Assembly: GCA_930367215.1 (NCBI GenBank)
Contig: OV884059.1
Location: 147,558,511 to 147,622,510 of the forward strand
From: Pollenia angustigena
Taxonomy: Eukaryota; Arthropoda; Insecta; Diptera; Polleniidae
DNA: 64,000 nucleotides
Direction of reading: 5' to 3'
Under the pieces are notes generated by a model. The model made no database searches, was not told where the DNA came from, and saw only the letters and a list, made by a program, of their open reading frames with translations. A program made the translations under genes and the position numbers. Positions 23,228-33,698 of this stretch are shown here, piece after piece (position 1 is the first letter of the stretch; the number at the start of each line of letters is the position of its first letter).

Positions 23228-26200
23228 ATTTAATTCTCGGCAACGACTACGAGAGGTTTATTAATCTAGAAGGTATTAAAAAGGATGTTTGCGGTCAAGC
23301 GTCAGCTTACAATATCGTATTTGGCTGGGTGCTAAGTGGTCCCATGCAGGCCCAATTAGCACATACGTTTACCACTTCAGTTACTCAATCCGATACTGGT
23401 GAGCTAAGTGTCCTTTTGAAAAGGTTCTGGGAGGACGAGGAAATACCCACCGATCGGCCGAAGTCGGTAGAAGAAGAAATTTGTGAGCGAATTTATAAAG
23501 AAACTACCACAAGATGTGAAGATGGTAAATTTATGGTAAGGTTACCCTTCAAATCTGAATTTCCTGATAAAATCCATCTTGGGCCATCCCGTTTTACCGC
23601 TCTGGCACAGAATGCTAGAATGGAACAAACCCTAAATAAAAACCCAGAACTCAAGTCACAATACAAGGCCGTGCTAGAAGAATACTTAACGCTGGGGCAC
23701 ATGGAAGAAACAACGTCTCAGGAAATTCAGTCGGATGGTAAATATGAGTCTTTTTATTTACCCCATCATGCAGTGGTAAGACCAGAACATAAAACGACAA
23801 AGGTAAGGGTGGTATTTAATGCCTCCAGAAAAACGAAGTCACAGGTAGCTCTGAATGACGTACTTTACACTGGGCCAACACTTCAGAACGACTTAATAAC
23901 AGTCATTCTAAATTGGAGAAAATATCGTTACGTTTTTAGTGGCGATATACAGAAAATGTACCGATAGATTTGGGTTCATCCGGAGGATAGAAGGTACCAA
24001 AGAATTGTATTTAAAAATCAGGATGATGACCCAGTTAAGGATTACGAGTTAAAAACCGTAACGTTCGGCGTAAATTGTGCCCCGTACCTAGCCATTCGCA
24101 CCCTGCTGCAATTGGCCTCTGAATGTGAAGTAACGTCCCCAGAAGCGGCGTCAATTCTTCGCAGCCAAACTTATGTTGACGACATATTGGCAGGAGGGTA
24201 TACTATTGAAGAAACTCTTTCGACACTGAGACAACTAATCAGTGTGCTGAAATCCGCGGGACTCCCTTTAAAAAAGATAACCGCTAATATTAATGATTTA
24301 CTTTCTGATTTACCAGCCGAAGATTTATACGATTCCAATTTTCTTAGGTTTCACGAGGCGAGTTCCACTAAGACCCTTGGGATTAAGTGGAATGCACTAT
24401 CGGATGCATTCACTTACAGTTTTGATCCTATTGAAAAGGCTACAAATTTAACAAAAAGACAGATTTTGTCAGCGGTTGCAAAACTGTTTGATCCTGCAGG
24501 ATGGCTTACACCCATAGTCATCCGGGCAAAAATACTTATGCAGCGACTGTGGTTAGAAGGGTTGGATTGGGATGAGGAAATTTCAGCAGAATCCATGCAG
24601 AGCTGGAAGGAGTTGGTAGCAGATCTCTCAAAAATTGAAGAAATTTCAATTAGTAGATGGATTCAATACACCCCCGAGGACGAGGTACAGATTCATGGGT
24701 TCTGTGATGCGTCAAAGTCAGCATACTGTGCCACAGTGTATATTCGCTGCCAAACTGGGTCCCACAACACCTTTTCAAATTTATTGCTGGCAAAGTCTAG
24801 GGTAGCCCCAATACAAACGGTATGTTTACCCCGTTTAGAACTGAACGGTGCGGCTTTATTGGCAAATCTGATAAAGTACGTTCAGAACGCACTTAATTTT
24901 ACTAATTGTGAAACGTTTTTATGGACGGATTCATCAATAGTGCTGGACTGGGTCTCAAAACCACCGTCAACATGGGAGACCTACGTGGCAAACAGAATTG
25001 CGCGGACACACCAATTAGTTCCCAGCGCAACATGGCGGCATGTGCCAACTCATACAAACCCCGCAGACCTAGGTACACGTGGCTGCAAGTCGCAGGAGCT
25101 GGTAAATCACATGCAGTGGTGGTACGGACCTCCATGGTTGCATAAACCCATTTCAGAATGGCCCAAGCGAAAGCCTTTGCAAGCAAGTAAAACCCCAGTT
25201 GAGGTCCATACGCTGTGTGCGGAGGTTCAACAAGATGATGATGTTCTTAACAGATTTTCATCATACACAAAGGCGCTTCGTGTGATGGTGTATGTTTTCA
25301 AATTTTATAACAGAATCGCGGCCAAACTCAGGCCGGATATACCCCCAAGCAAGAGTGAAATAACTCTAAAGGAAATGAACCATGTTAAGGTGAGGTTAAT
25401 TGTCTGGGCTCAAAAGGCAATGTTTTATGAAGAATACCAATGTTTGCTAAAATCTCAACCAATAGCAAAAAAAAGTACTTTAAAAACCTTAAACCCATTT
25501 CTCGATGCAAACTCTATTATGAGAGTAAATGGCAGACTGGCTCAATCGTCTCTGCCCTACAATGAAAAGTATCCCATGATACTGCCAGGCAACTCCCGAT
25601 TTTGCCATCTATATCTAACACATTTGCATGAGTTTCTCTATCATGCAGAAATAAGCCAGATGTGCCGAATGGTGCAAACTGAGTATTACCTTTTTCGTCT
25701 CAAACCCCGAGTGAAAAAGGTAATACGTCATTGCAAAACTTGCATAATTTACAAACAGCAATCATGTTTTCAATTAATGGCACCTTTACCTTCAGAAAGG
25801 TGCAATTTATCTTTACCTTTTCAGGTTACCGGTATAGACTTTGCCGGCCCATTTGAAATCAAGTCGTCCACCTTACGCACTGGAGCGGTAATAAAAGGGT
25901 ATGTGGCGGTATTTGTGTGCTTCAGCACGAAGGCGGTCCATTTAGAACCGTGCTCGGAGTTGCCGACTGCAGCCTTTCGTGCTGCCTTTGCTCGTTTCGT
26001 TGGGAGGCGAGGACTACCCCAACGGGTAGTAACGGATAATGGGAAAAATTTCCTGGGAGCAAGTCGAGAGCTGGAAAATTACTTTGGCGTGTTTGTGAGG
26101 ACGGTAGCCCAGGATATTGCCCAGAAATATATCGCTCAGGGGTTCGAGTGGAGGTTCATCCCGCCGTACGCGCCTCATATGGGAGGCTTATGGGAGGCTG

Positions 26201-26741
26201 CCGTGAAAAGTTTCAAATTTCATTTGAAGCGGGTGACCGGTAGCAGGAGGCTAAATTTTGAAGAGCTTGCCACCATTCTGGCTCGAATTGAAGGGGTACT
26301 AAACTCACGGCCTATCTCGGCCTTATCGGAAGATCCCTCTGACCTCGCCGCATTGACTCCTGGTCATTTTTGCGAGGAGCGCCTTTAATGGCTCTACCTG
26401 AGCAAGACTTCCAAAGCATGTCAGTGGTAAACAGATGGGAGGAAATAAAGGCAATGCATCATCGATTCGCGGTGAGATGGAAGGATGAGTACTTAAGGGC
26501 TCTACAAAGGCGGTATAAATGGAAGGACTCGGGGCCTAACATACAGGTGGGAGATCTAGTGGTAGTAATGGATGATTTGCTACCACCGTGTGAATGGCGA
26601 CTGGGCAGAGTCGAACACACTTACCTCGGTTCGGATCAAAATGTGCGTACGGCGGACATACGGATTGCCACAGGGGTAATTACACGCCCGATCGTGAAAC
26701 TATGTTACCTTCCCTTGTTGAAAAATGAAGATACAATTTGA
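23213..26741 (+). pseudogene. pol: Bel/Pao pol (protease remnant, RT, RNase H, integrase), broken
   Basis: Read mainly in one frame. The start is the C-terminal part of the aspartic protease (IDLILGNDYERF, QASAYNIVFGWVLSGP); its catalytic end is deleted. RT follows with the first Asp in GDIQKMY (23941) and YVDD (24172). RNase H has GFCDASKSAY, CLPRLELNGAALL and WTDSSIVLDW. Integrase has a zinc-binding region ending HCKTC (~25730), catalytic Asp codons at 25837 and 26035, and Glu at 26194. The C-terminal module is WKDSGPNIQVGDLVVV and onward (DUF5641-like). Breaks: in-frame TAG at 23965, and a 1-base loss in a T run near 26366-26370 that moves the integrase tail into another frame (26370-26741). 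Confidence 0.92.
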
Positions 26742-27009
26742 GACAGATTTGTGCAAAATTCTTATAACATCATTTATAACCATATCAAATTCACCCACCA
26801 TGGTTTACTCTTACTAATTTTTACACTTATTACTTATTATACTCATCCTGCAGTACACTCATAAACACTTACCTCCAGCCACTCTAATCCCCCTCTAATC
26901 AACATCTAACTTTCAGGCGATGCCTTCAATTAACAATTATCCATTTCCCTTAAGAATTTGGCGTTTAATCACTAAATTATGTTATGTTTTTTTACTATTT
27001 TTTCTGTAG
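26742..27009 (+). promoter_or_regulatory. Spacer ending in a splice-acceptor-like site
   Basis: No coding content. The end is a long pyrimidine-rich run (TTTTTTTACTATTTTTTCTG) followed by TAG at 27007-27009, a good match to an insect 3' splice site. It lies directly before the third ORF, suggesting that this ORF is made from a spliced subgenomic RNA. A donor site in the leader was not identified. Confidence 0.5.
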
Positions 27010-27829
27010 CCATAGGACCAATAGAAGAGTAACCGCCACCAGGATAGTGCGCCCAAGCCGTAGCCCAAGCCGCAATCCAGCCCGAAGTTTAAGCCGTAGT
27101 CCAGACCAGAGGCCAAGCCGTAGTCAAAGCCGTGGGCCAGTTGAGGGTCAAGGACAATTAAGGGACCTAGAAGTCCTTTACTGTGTGGTATGCGAAGGGT
27201 ATCACGGCTTACGGTTTTGCCGGCGGTTCAAACGCATGCCAGTGGAGAGAAGGCGTGAAGTGGTGTCGGGACTGGGCTACTGCTTCAACTGTCTTGCGAG
27301 AAGCCACTCGCAGAACTACTGCACCTCTGAGGAGGTATGTAGACGATGCGAGCAGACGCATCACACGTTATTGCATCTCCCATCTCGCCAGGAGCGACGG
27401 GAAGAGCTAGCTCTGGTCAGGGCCACAGCGAGAGTCCAGCGGCAGCAGTCGCGCACTCGTGCGCCTTCACCACCCCAGCGTAGGCAACAGCCACGGCAGA
27501 GGCAACAACTACGGCAAAGGCACCAACCACAAACCACCCGTCAACATCAACAACAACCACGCCGTCGTCATCGTCAACACCTACCACAATCGCCCTCAAG
27601 ACAACAACACCGAGCTCGCCCACAACAACAAAGAAATCGCCAACAACAACAACAGAGGACTCGCCCATGCCGGCGAAGGACTCGCCCCCAGCATCAGCGT
27701 CGCCCATCAACACCACCAACAGCAACATCATCAGCAGCAGAAGCAAGACCAACAGCAGCAGCCGCCCCAAATACTAGGGTTTTGATCGTAGCCATCAAGT
27801 CCATAGCGGAGGTGCTGTGTGTGGACTAA
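26984..27829 (+). CDS. Third Bel/Pao ORF, zinc-knuckle nucleic-acid-binding protein
   Basis: The 281-residue frame begins at an ATG inside the pyrimidine run; if the acceptor at 27009 is used, the natural protein starts after it. Order: an SR-rich segment (SRSPSRNPARSLSRSP, residues ~24-60), a C-x2-C-x3-H-x4-C knuckle (CVVCEGYHGLRFC, ~67), a second canonical C-x2-C-x4-H-x4-C knuckle (CFNCLARSHSQNYC, ~100), a CRRCEQTHHTLLH block (~119), then ~120 residues of Q/R/P-rich low complexity. The knuckle block is the type normally found at the end of Bel/Pao gag, which is exactly what the truncated gag here lacks. It ends just before the polypurine tract, where an env or accessory gene would sit. Likely RNA-binding; it is intact. 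Alternatives are a displaced gag end or an independent accessory gene. Confidence 0.75.
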   Translation: MFFYYFFCSHRTNRRVTATRIVRPSRSPSRNPARSLSRSPDQRPSRSQSRGPVEGQGQLRDLEVLYCVVCEGYHGLRFCRRFKRMPVERRREVVSGLGYCFNCLARSHSQNYCTSEEVCRRCEQTHHTLLHLPSRQERREELALVRATARVQRQQSRTRAPSPPQRRQQPRQRQQLRQRHQPQTTRQHQQQPRRRHRQHLPQSPSRQQHRARPQQQRNRQQQQQRTRPCRRRTRPQHQRRPSTPPTATSSAAEARPTAAAAPNTRVLIVAIKSIAEVLCVD

Positions 27830-27850
27830 CGGATAAGGGTCGTCCTTCCG

Positions 27851-27862
27851 GAGGTGGCGGCA
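27851..27862 (+). other. Polypurine tract
   Basis: GGAGGTGGCGGCA directly precedes the 3' LTR start TGTACAATC; such a G-rich tract primes plus-strand DNA synthesis. Confidence 0.65.
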
Positions 27863-28692
27863 TGTACAATCTACATTGTACACACTTGCTTTTTATGTAT
27901 TTTTATTTTTTAAACTTTTCTTAATTTGCCAATTGCATTTTTGTATTAATTAATAACTTTTGTTTTGAATGAAATTGAATTTGTCAATTTAAAATAACGG
28001 CTAGAGTCAATCAGTAATAATTGTGAATTGAAAATTGAAATGTTAGATGATTGAACTCTGCGTTATTGTGATTTAAAAATGTTAAAAAATGTTAAATTTA
28101 GTACTTGTCGAGACCGGACTGTCAAGCCTGTCTTGGCATAGAAAAGGGGCTAAAGTACACGCGGTTAAGTCAAAAAAAGAATGAATCATTCCCCATTGGA
28201 CGCTCCACCATAGCAGTCATCCAACGTAAACTAAATTTACCATTTTTTTATATACATTTTTTTACCATTGGTTTTTTATTAAATTAAATTTATAATTTAT
28301 TTCCAAAATTAAAATTGTGAAATAACCACTTTACTATTGTTACGTAAACTGAATTATAAAAACTTAAAAGTACCTCAGAATTATTGGGTTACCAATAAAA
28401 TACGATTGTGAACGATTGTGAAGAAAAAGTTACATCTACTGCGTTTTCCTTTTGCAAGGCACCCTCAACCCTACGGTAAGCATAAGCAGGAACACCCCGA
28501 TTTCCTCTAAAGCTTTATTCACCCCGCTTACTCTTGTTTTTTATTCCCTTCCCTGCAACCACTTCCACTTGCTCTAAGGAGCAAGTAGAGGATTCGTTGC
28601 ATTTATAGATTTCTCCTGCTCTTGTCCCCTAAGAGAGGAAAATCTATAAATTTAGTAATAATTTAGGCTATCCCATTGGTCAAAGTTATTCA
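27863..28692 (+). repeat. 3' LTR of the Bel/Pao element, 830 bp
   Basis: The LTR runs from TGTACAATC to TTATTCA, so it has TG...CA ends. It starts with a small palindrome (TGTACAATCTACATTGTACA). AATAAA at 28394. The 60-codon frame MSRPDCQACLGIEKG occurs identically in both LTRs (19328, 28105) because the LTRs are copies; I do not call it a gene. Confidence 0.92.
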
Positions 28693-29055
28693 CCCTTATT
28701 GTGGCTCTTGGCCGTCAATGTCGTTCTTAGACTTTTTGACAGAATGGGTCATAAAGTCGTGGCCTACGCAGATGATGTAGTGATATTGGTGTCGGGCAAG
28801 TTTCTGCCGACAATTAGCGAAATCATGCAAGGGGCGCTGGGCGAACTGTCGACTTGGGCAAGCGATAAGGGACTGGGAGTTAATCCGGAGAAGACGGAAT
28901 TGGTTATTTTTACTAGGAGGTACAGGGTGGAGAATTTTAGGCTACCGGTACTAGGAGGAGTGGAGGTTAGACTATCTGATAGTGCTAAGTATTTGGGAGT
29001 TTTTCTGGACAGCAAGCTGTCATGGGGAATGAATACTCAGGAGAGACTTAAGATA
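28693..29055 (+). pseudogene. Non-LTR retrotransposon RT fragment (LOA/R1/jockey-like)
   Basis: Reads from PLLWLLAVN through the RT active site AYADDVVIL (FADD-type motif, residues ~21-30 of the frame), GLGVNPEKTELVIF and the AKYLGVFLDSKLSW block to ERLKI. The sequence begins at the very base after the Bel/Pao LTR, in the middle of the conserved LSPLLW motif, so the retrotransposon inserted in this gene. The 5' part of this gene is not found on the other side of the insertion. After 29055 it passes abruptly into a different repeat. Confidence 0.88.
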
Positions 29056-29545
29056 GTTTGCCGTTTAACACTCACAGCCATTGACGACTGCTGGCAGTCA
29101 ATAGTCAAACATCAACCTTTAAACCAAATTGTATTTATATTTAACCTTTGGTAGATCGAAATTTGCTTTAAATGATTATCTATTTTAATTGATTTACATG
29201 TTCTTCCTTACTTCTGTTTTTTCGTACTTTTTGTCAAGAATTCTTCTCGAAGTCCAAAGTACATTTTTTTGTTTTTCATTTTTTTTTTTTGTCTTTCTTT
29301 TTCTTGTTGACCTTTTTTCAGCACAACTTGTATTGTGGTTATTTTTGTTGAACTGTTTATGGTTTTTTATCCAAATTTTGATATTTTTATTTAGGCTAAA
29401 GTTCATCAAATTTAATTTTCGTTAAATTTTTTTTATGAAGAAAGGAATTTAACAACATGAAATTAATTAAATATCAAAATTTGGATTAAAAACCATAAAC
29501 AGTTCAACAAAAAAAAACCCAATACTAATTATTATATTGATTATT
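29056..29545 (-). repeat. Repeat related to the 14-kb palindrome and 48-kb element
   Basis: The first part (TTTGCCGTTTAACACTCACAG, GCCATTGACGACTGCTG) matches 14195-14230, then the spacer of the palindrome. The part with TTGTTGACCTTTTTTCAGCA is the complement of 48240-48400. The end with GAAGAAAGGAATTT matches the inverted termini at 11 kb. The tRNA-like module itself is missing and is replaced by the RT fragment. Confidence 0.75.
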
Positions 29546-29633
29546 TTAATGTGGTAAATTTAAGATGTAAGAATTTCGTTGGTATTTATTTGGCAATGAA
29601 AATGTGTTTGATACAAACTGTGAAAACATTAGC

Positions 29634-29735
29634 TGTGTTCATTTACTTTACAAGCAAAAACTTGTAACGAAAGAGAAACTGGGAATTTATATAAATTGCT
29701 CTCAAAATTTCTAAAAAGTAAATGAACACTTTACC
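29634..29735. mobile_element. ~100-bp MITE, GTGTTCATTTACTTT ends
   Basis: Left TGTGTTCATTTACTTTAC and right AAAGTAAATGAACAC are inverted. A further copy of one end lies at 33920-33964 in the opposite orientation. Either both are ends of one 4.3-kb element (29634-33964) or the second is a solo fragment. Confidence 0.65.
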
Positions 29736-30132
29736 AGCCAAAATTTGCAAGTTAAAGAAGTGACGGAATATACAGGAATATTTGAGTACCCATTTATTTT
29801 TCTAAGACTTGGAAAAATTTTATAAATAACGGTAAATATAATGTGATTTTATTTATTCATTTTGACAAAAAATCTGAAGTCGAGATAAGACAGCAAAAAA
29901 CGTTTATAATAAAAAAGTTAAAAAATGTAATCAAAAATGTTTTTTGATTGAAAATTCGTATGATTAACATTTTTTTAACTTTTTTTTTTGAATTGCATTT
30001 TTTTTATTTTGGAGAGGAAAAAAGTATTCACGTTTTCATCAATAATACAAGATTAAAAAAACCCTTTGGTAATAATAAAAGTATTTATGTATATGGCAAA
30101 GCGAAATATTAAATTTCTATAAACATAGGTAT

Positions 30133-31524
30133 TAGGGTATTCATTTAATCGACCTTTTGCTTTAATCGGTTAATCGCTCGATTAATTAACCGAGGTTTTG
30201 GTTTAATCGGTTAATAATCGGTTAATTTTGCTTTTGATCGGTTAACCGATTAATAACGTTTTTTTATAAATAAAGTAATTTCAATATATAAAAATGCATT
30301 AATTGTTTATTATTTGGAATTTATTAGGAAAAAAAAACAACAATACACCAAACAAAGCAGTTCTTGAACTAAAACGAGCAAACAAACAAAAAACATAAAT
30401 ATGTAATATGCATTTTTCAATTAATACACAAGGTGTGCTATCAAGTCATATCCTCATAATATCCCAAATAATATTTTGCAATTGCTTAAAATAAATGTTG
30501 TGTTTCAAACAAAATAAAAATGTTAATGCTGTGTTCATTAATTCGTCATAACTGTACAGTTGAAATCTAAATTATAAGCGGTAGCCCACAACAGTCATAT
30601 CGTCGGCTTAATATGAAAACCTGCTAACTCACTTTCAGCATATTTTACAGAAAGCTTTTTATTTTTTCTTTTTGCTTGATAGAAAATTAAAAATAGTTAG
30701 TTTTGCACACTTCAAGACTAAAAGAAGATAAACTAACTACATGCTGGTCGACGAGGCGTATCTTTCTCTACCACACGTTATCAAAATCTCAATTTACATA
30801 AAAAAAGGATTTAGCCGGTTTGCATATTAAGCCGACGATATCTACTTCTTGTAATTATTTTATGACATTAGACTTTATGACTACCTTGGTAAATCCCCCA
30901 AATATGTGTTTATAAAAAAAGAAACTGAGATAACTTAGTTAGTTATTTTAATTGTTAAGGGAGATCTTATAAAATAATCTTTTAGAAAAGTAATTTGGTT
31001 TAAATGCTTAGGATCAAAGCGATTCTTTTCCTTAGTTTTGACAAAACTTGTCTCATTTTCTAGAAATTCTCTAAAATTTTTAACACTTCTAATTGTTTCG
31101 GTTTATTCTGTTAAAAGACTGATATGAGAAGATATGAGAAGAAACAAATAACTAAACACCTACATTACAAAAGGACGTGAAAAAAAGGTGTTGGCAATTA
31201 AACATTTAACCCATTTTTCGCAACATTCCTGTTGATCGATGATGAAGATAAAAAACATTGTAATTTATGTCACCGGTCGGTGGAAAATGGGTTAAAATGA
31301 AGATCACTGAACACCTTCTTTGTTTGGTTGAAAAAAATATTTTCTTAACACATAGGTACATATATTTTGTATATGACACGAAACAAATAATTAAAAACAC
31401 AAAAAAATGCTACAAAATATTGAAAATTTTCTTCCATCGGTTAATCGATTAATCGACTGAAATTAATTTGAAATTAACCGATCAGTTAATCGGGTACTAA
31501 TTAATTAACCGAATGAATACCCTA
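30133..31524. mobile_element. 1,392-bp hAT-like element, TTAATCG-rich ends
   Basis: Flanked by an exact 8-bp duplication ATAGGTAT (30125-30132, 31525-31532). Terminal inverted repeat TAGGGTATTCATT. Both ends continue into arrays of TTAATCGGTTAA/ATTAATCGATTAA motifs over about 100 bp, which are probable transposase-binding repeats. A CNLCHRSVENG stretch at about 31257-31290 hints at the zinc finger (BED type) of a hAT transposase, but the rest is not readable. A MITE is inserted at 30597-30842. Confidence 0.88.
30597..30842. mobile_element. ~245-bp MITE, ATCGTCGGCTTAATATG family
   Basis: Left end ATATCGTCGGCTTAATATG, right end CATATTAAGCCGACGATAT. Its inner parts (ACATGCTGGTCGACGAGGC, CTACCACACG) are inverted relative to 38269-38518. 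It is nested in the hAT-like element. Confidence 0.88.
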
Positions 31525-31532
31525 ATAGGTAT

Positions 31533-32165
31533 ATAAAATTTCAACGATACTAACTGACTGACAGATTCTCTATCGCACACCTTAACGCCTGAAGCTTAAA
31601 ATTTGAAATTTGGACCGGATTTTGGTCTCTCGTTAAATCGATCCCTAACCTGGGGTTAACACATGAAAGTATTTTTTTCAAGTAGAGTATGTATACGTAT
31701 TATTAACGAAAAAAAGCACCAAAAACGTGTGTGTGTTAGTGAAAAAAATTTACCGTATTTCGACTCTCAAGAAACTGCTTTCATGTGTGAATGCTGGAAA
31801 GATGAAATTTTTTAAAATGCGAATGTTTAGAGGGTAAAATGGTAAAAGCGGTTAAATTCGCTAACCTCATATCTCCTAAACTAAAAGAGATCCACTCATT
31901 GTTCGTTACACAAATATGTGGACAGGTATGCGTTACTTTTTTGACATCCGGCTTTTTTAGGAGTAAACGTGTAAAAGCAGTATTTTGGAACTTTTTTGAT
32001 GCCCAAAAAAACGAATTTGGTATTTTCGAAATTCAAACATTTAGTGGGTGAACATTTTATATAAAAAAATGGTTGATAAAGAAGTTATGCCCTACTTAAG
32101 GATTAAAGATGAGCTGACAATTATTATTATTATGGATTCTTAAGGAAAATCAAATTTAATTTCTT
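31533..32165. other. No gene; short inverted motif
   Basis: ACACATGAAAG (31651) and CTTTCATGTGT (about 31779) form inverted ends of a possible ~140-bp element. A 70-codon frame at 31839 has no recognisable domain. Confidence 0.4.
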
Positions 32166-32167
32166 TA

Positions 32168-32315
32168 GGGTTCACGTCGTAAAATGCTTGATACATTACA
32201 TGAGGGTCATATGGACATTCAGAGATGCCAAAGTTTTGCTCGTAAAACTATATACTGGCCCAACATTTACAATAATATTCTAAACGTATTTAGTAGTTGT
32301 GAAATTTGTCTATAA
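32168..32315 (+). pseudogene. Gypsy-type integrase zinc-binding fragment
   Basis: About 48 codons read RRKMLDTLHEGHMDIQRC, then ARKTIYWPNIYNNI and SSCEICL. This is the HHCC zinc-binding region of a Ty3/Gypsy integrase (H-x-GH...C-x2-C pattern). No other part of the element is adjacent. Confidence 0.8.
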
Positions 32316-32510
32316 TTTTTTATTGATGTGTTCTGCATATGTGTTAGTAGAAAATTTGAACTTTTATAACTCTAAAAATATTGAATAGATTTTTAATATA
32401 TTGTGCACTTCTGTAAGTCTGGTGTTTTGTGTTCAAATCAGTGGACATACAGAGGGGGAAAGGTTGTTAACAGTTGTGTTTTTTTCAATGTATTGTGTTT
32501 TTAAATGTAT

Positions 32511-33698
32511 ACTAGATGACCCGTGCGAATATTTCGCACCGTTAGTTGTAATTTTTGTAACATAAAATGAAAGTAATTAATAGAAATTTTAGTAACTTCA
32601 ATACATTTTAAAATATAATTTTTATCAATGAAAATATTAATTTTTCAATTTCTAATTATTTTTCGTCATTAGTGTTAGAAATAACTTTTAAAATGAGATA
32701 TCATTCATTAAATTTGATGCGGTGGTATGGGAGATATTTGCAACTGACAAAAAAAAGTGCTTTAGAAATAATATATACTAGATGACCCGTGCGACTATTT
32801 CGCACCGTAATTTTTATCAATGAAAATATTAATTTTTCAATTTCTAATTATTTTTCGTCATTAGTGTTAGAAATAAGCTTTAAAATGAGATATCATTCAT
32901 TAAATTTGATGCGGTGGTATGGGAGATATTTGCAACCGAAAAAAAAAGTGCTTTAGAAATAATATATATGACTAGATGACCCGTGCGAATATTTCGCACC
33001 GTTAGTTGTCATTTTTGTAACATAAAATGAAAATAATTAATAGAAATTTTAGTAACTTCAATACATTTTAAAATATAATTTTTATCAATGAAAATATTAA
33101 TTTTTCAATTTCTAATTATTTTTCGTCATTAGTGTTAGAAATAAGCTTTAAAATGAGATATCATTCATTAAATTTGATGCGGTGGTATGGGAGATATTTG
33201 CAACCGACAAAAAAAAGTGCTTTAGAAATAATATATACTAGATGACCCGTGCGACTATTTCGCACCGTAATTTTTATCAATGAAAATATTAATTTTTCAA
33301 TTTCTAATTATTTTTCGTCATTAGTGTTAGAAATAAGCTTTAAAATGAGATATCATTCATTAAATTTGATGCGGTGGTATGGGAGATATTTGCAACCGAA
33401 AAAAAAAGTGCTTTAGAAATAATATATATGACTAGATGACCCGTGCGAATATTTCGCACCGTTAGTTGTCATTTTTGTAACATAAAATGAAAATAATTAA
33501 TAGAAATTTTAGTAACTTCAATACATTTTAAAATATAATTTTTATCAATGAAAATATTAATTTTTCAATTTCTAATTATTTTTCGTCATTAGTGTTAGAA
33601 ATAAGCTTTAAAATGAGATATCATTCATTAAATTTGACGCGGTGGTATGGGAGATATTTGCAACCGACAAAAAAAAGTGCTTTAGAAATAATATATAT
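32511..33698 (-). repeat. Tandem array of five Helitron-like units, long/short alternating
   Basis: Units start with ACTAGATGACCCG at 32511, 32777, 32971, 33237 and 33431, with lengths 266, 194, 266, 194 and ~268 bp. The short form lacks one internal 72-bp block. On the minus strand each unit ends with a perfect 7-bp hairpin (GTGCGAA, 3-base loop, TTCGCAC), then GGGTCAT and CTAG followed by T, as in Helitron 3' ends. The 5' end does not show the expected A-TC boundary clearly, so the class assignment is tentative. The array itself is certain. Confidence 0.85.

Larger units (their letters stand above)
19114..28692 (+). mobile_element. Bel/Pao LTR retrotransposon, defective
   Basis: Complete layout: 5' LTR, primer-binding-like TGG directly after it, 2.4-kb leader, gag, protease remnant, RT, RNase H, integrase, a third ORF with zinc knuckles, purine-rich GGAGGTGGCGG, 3' LTR. 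The RT has YVDD and the gag has the conserved domain found at the N terminus of Bel/Pao polyproteins. LTR-to-LTR comparison shows only about 7-8 differences in 800 bp, so insertion is fairly recent. Damage: first ~29 bp of the 5' LTR missing, an internal gag-protease deletion, one nonsense codon and one 1-base frameshift in pol. It cannot encode a full polyprotein. Confidence 0.93.

Noticed and set aside
27417..27785. Frames in other registers and on the minus strand over the Q/R-rich region
   Set aside because: CAA/CAG/CAC-type low-complexity DNA is open in several frames. Only the frame with the zinc knuckles is supported.
32511..33698. CRISPR-like array because of regular repeats
   Set aside because: Units are ~200-270 bp with no short spacers, and the genome is animal; this is a tandem transposon or satellite array.
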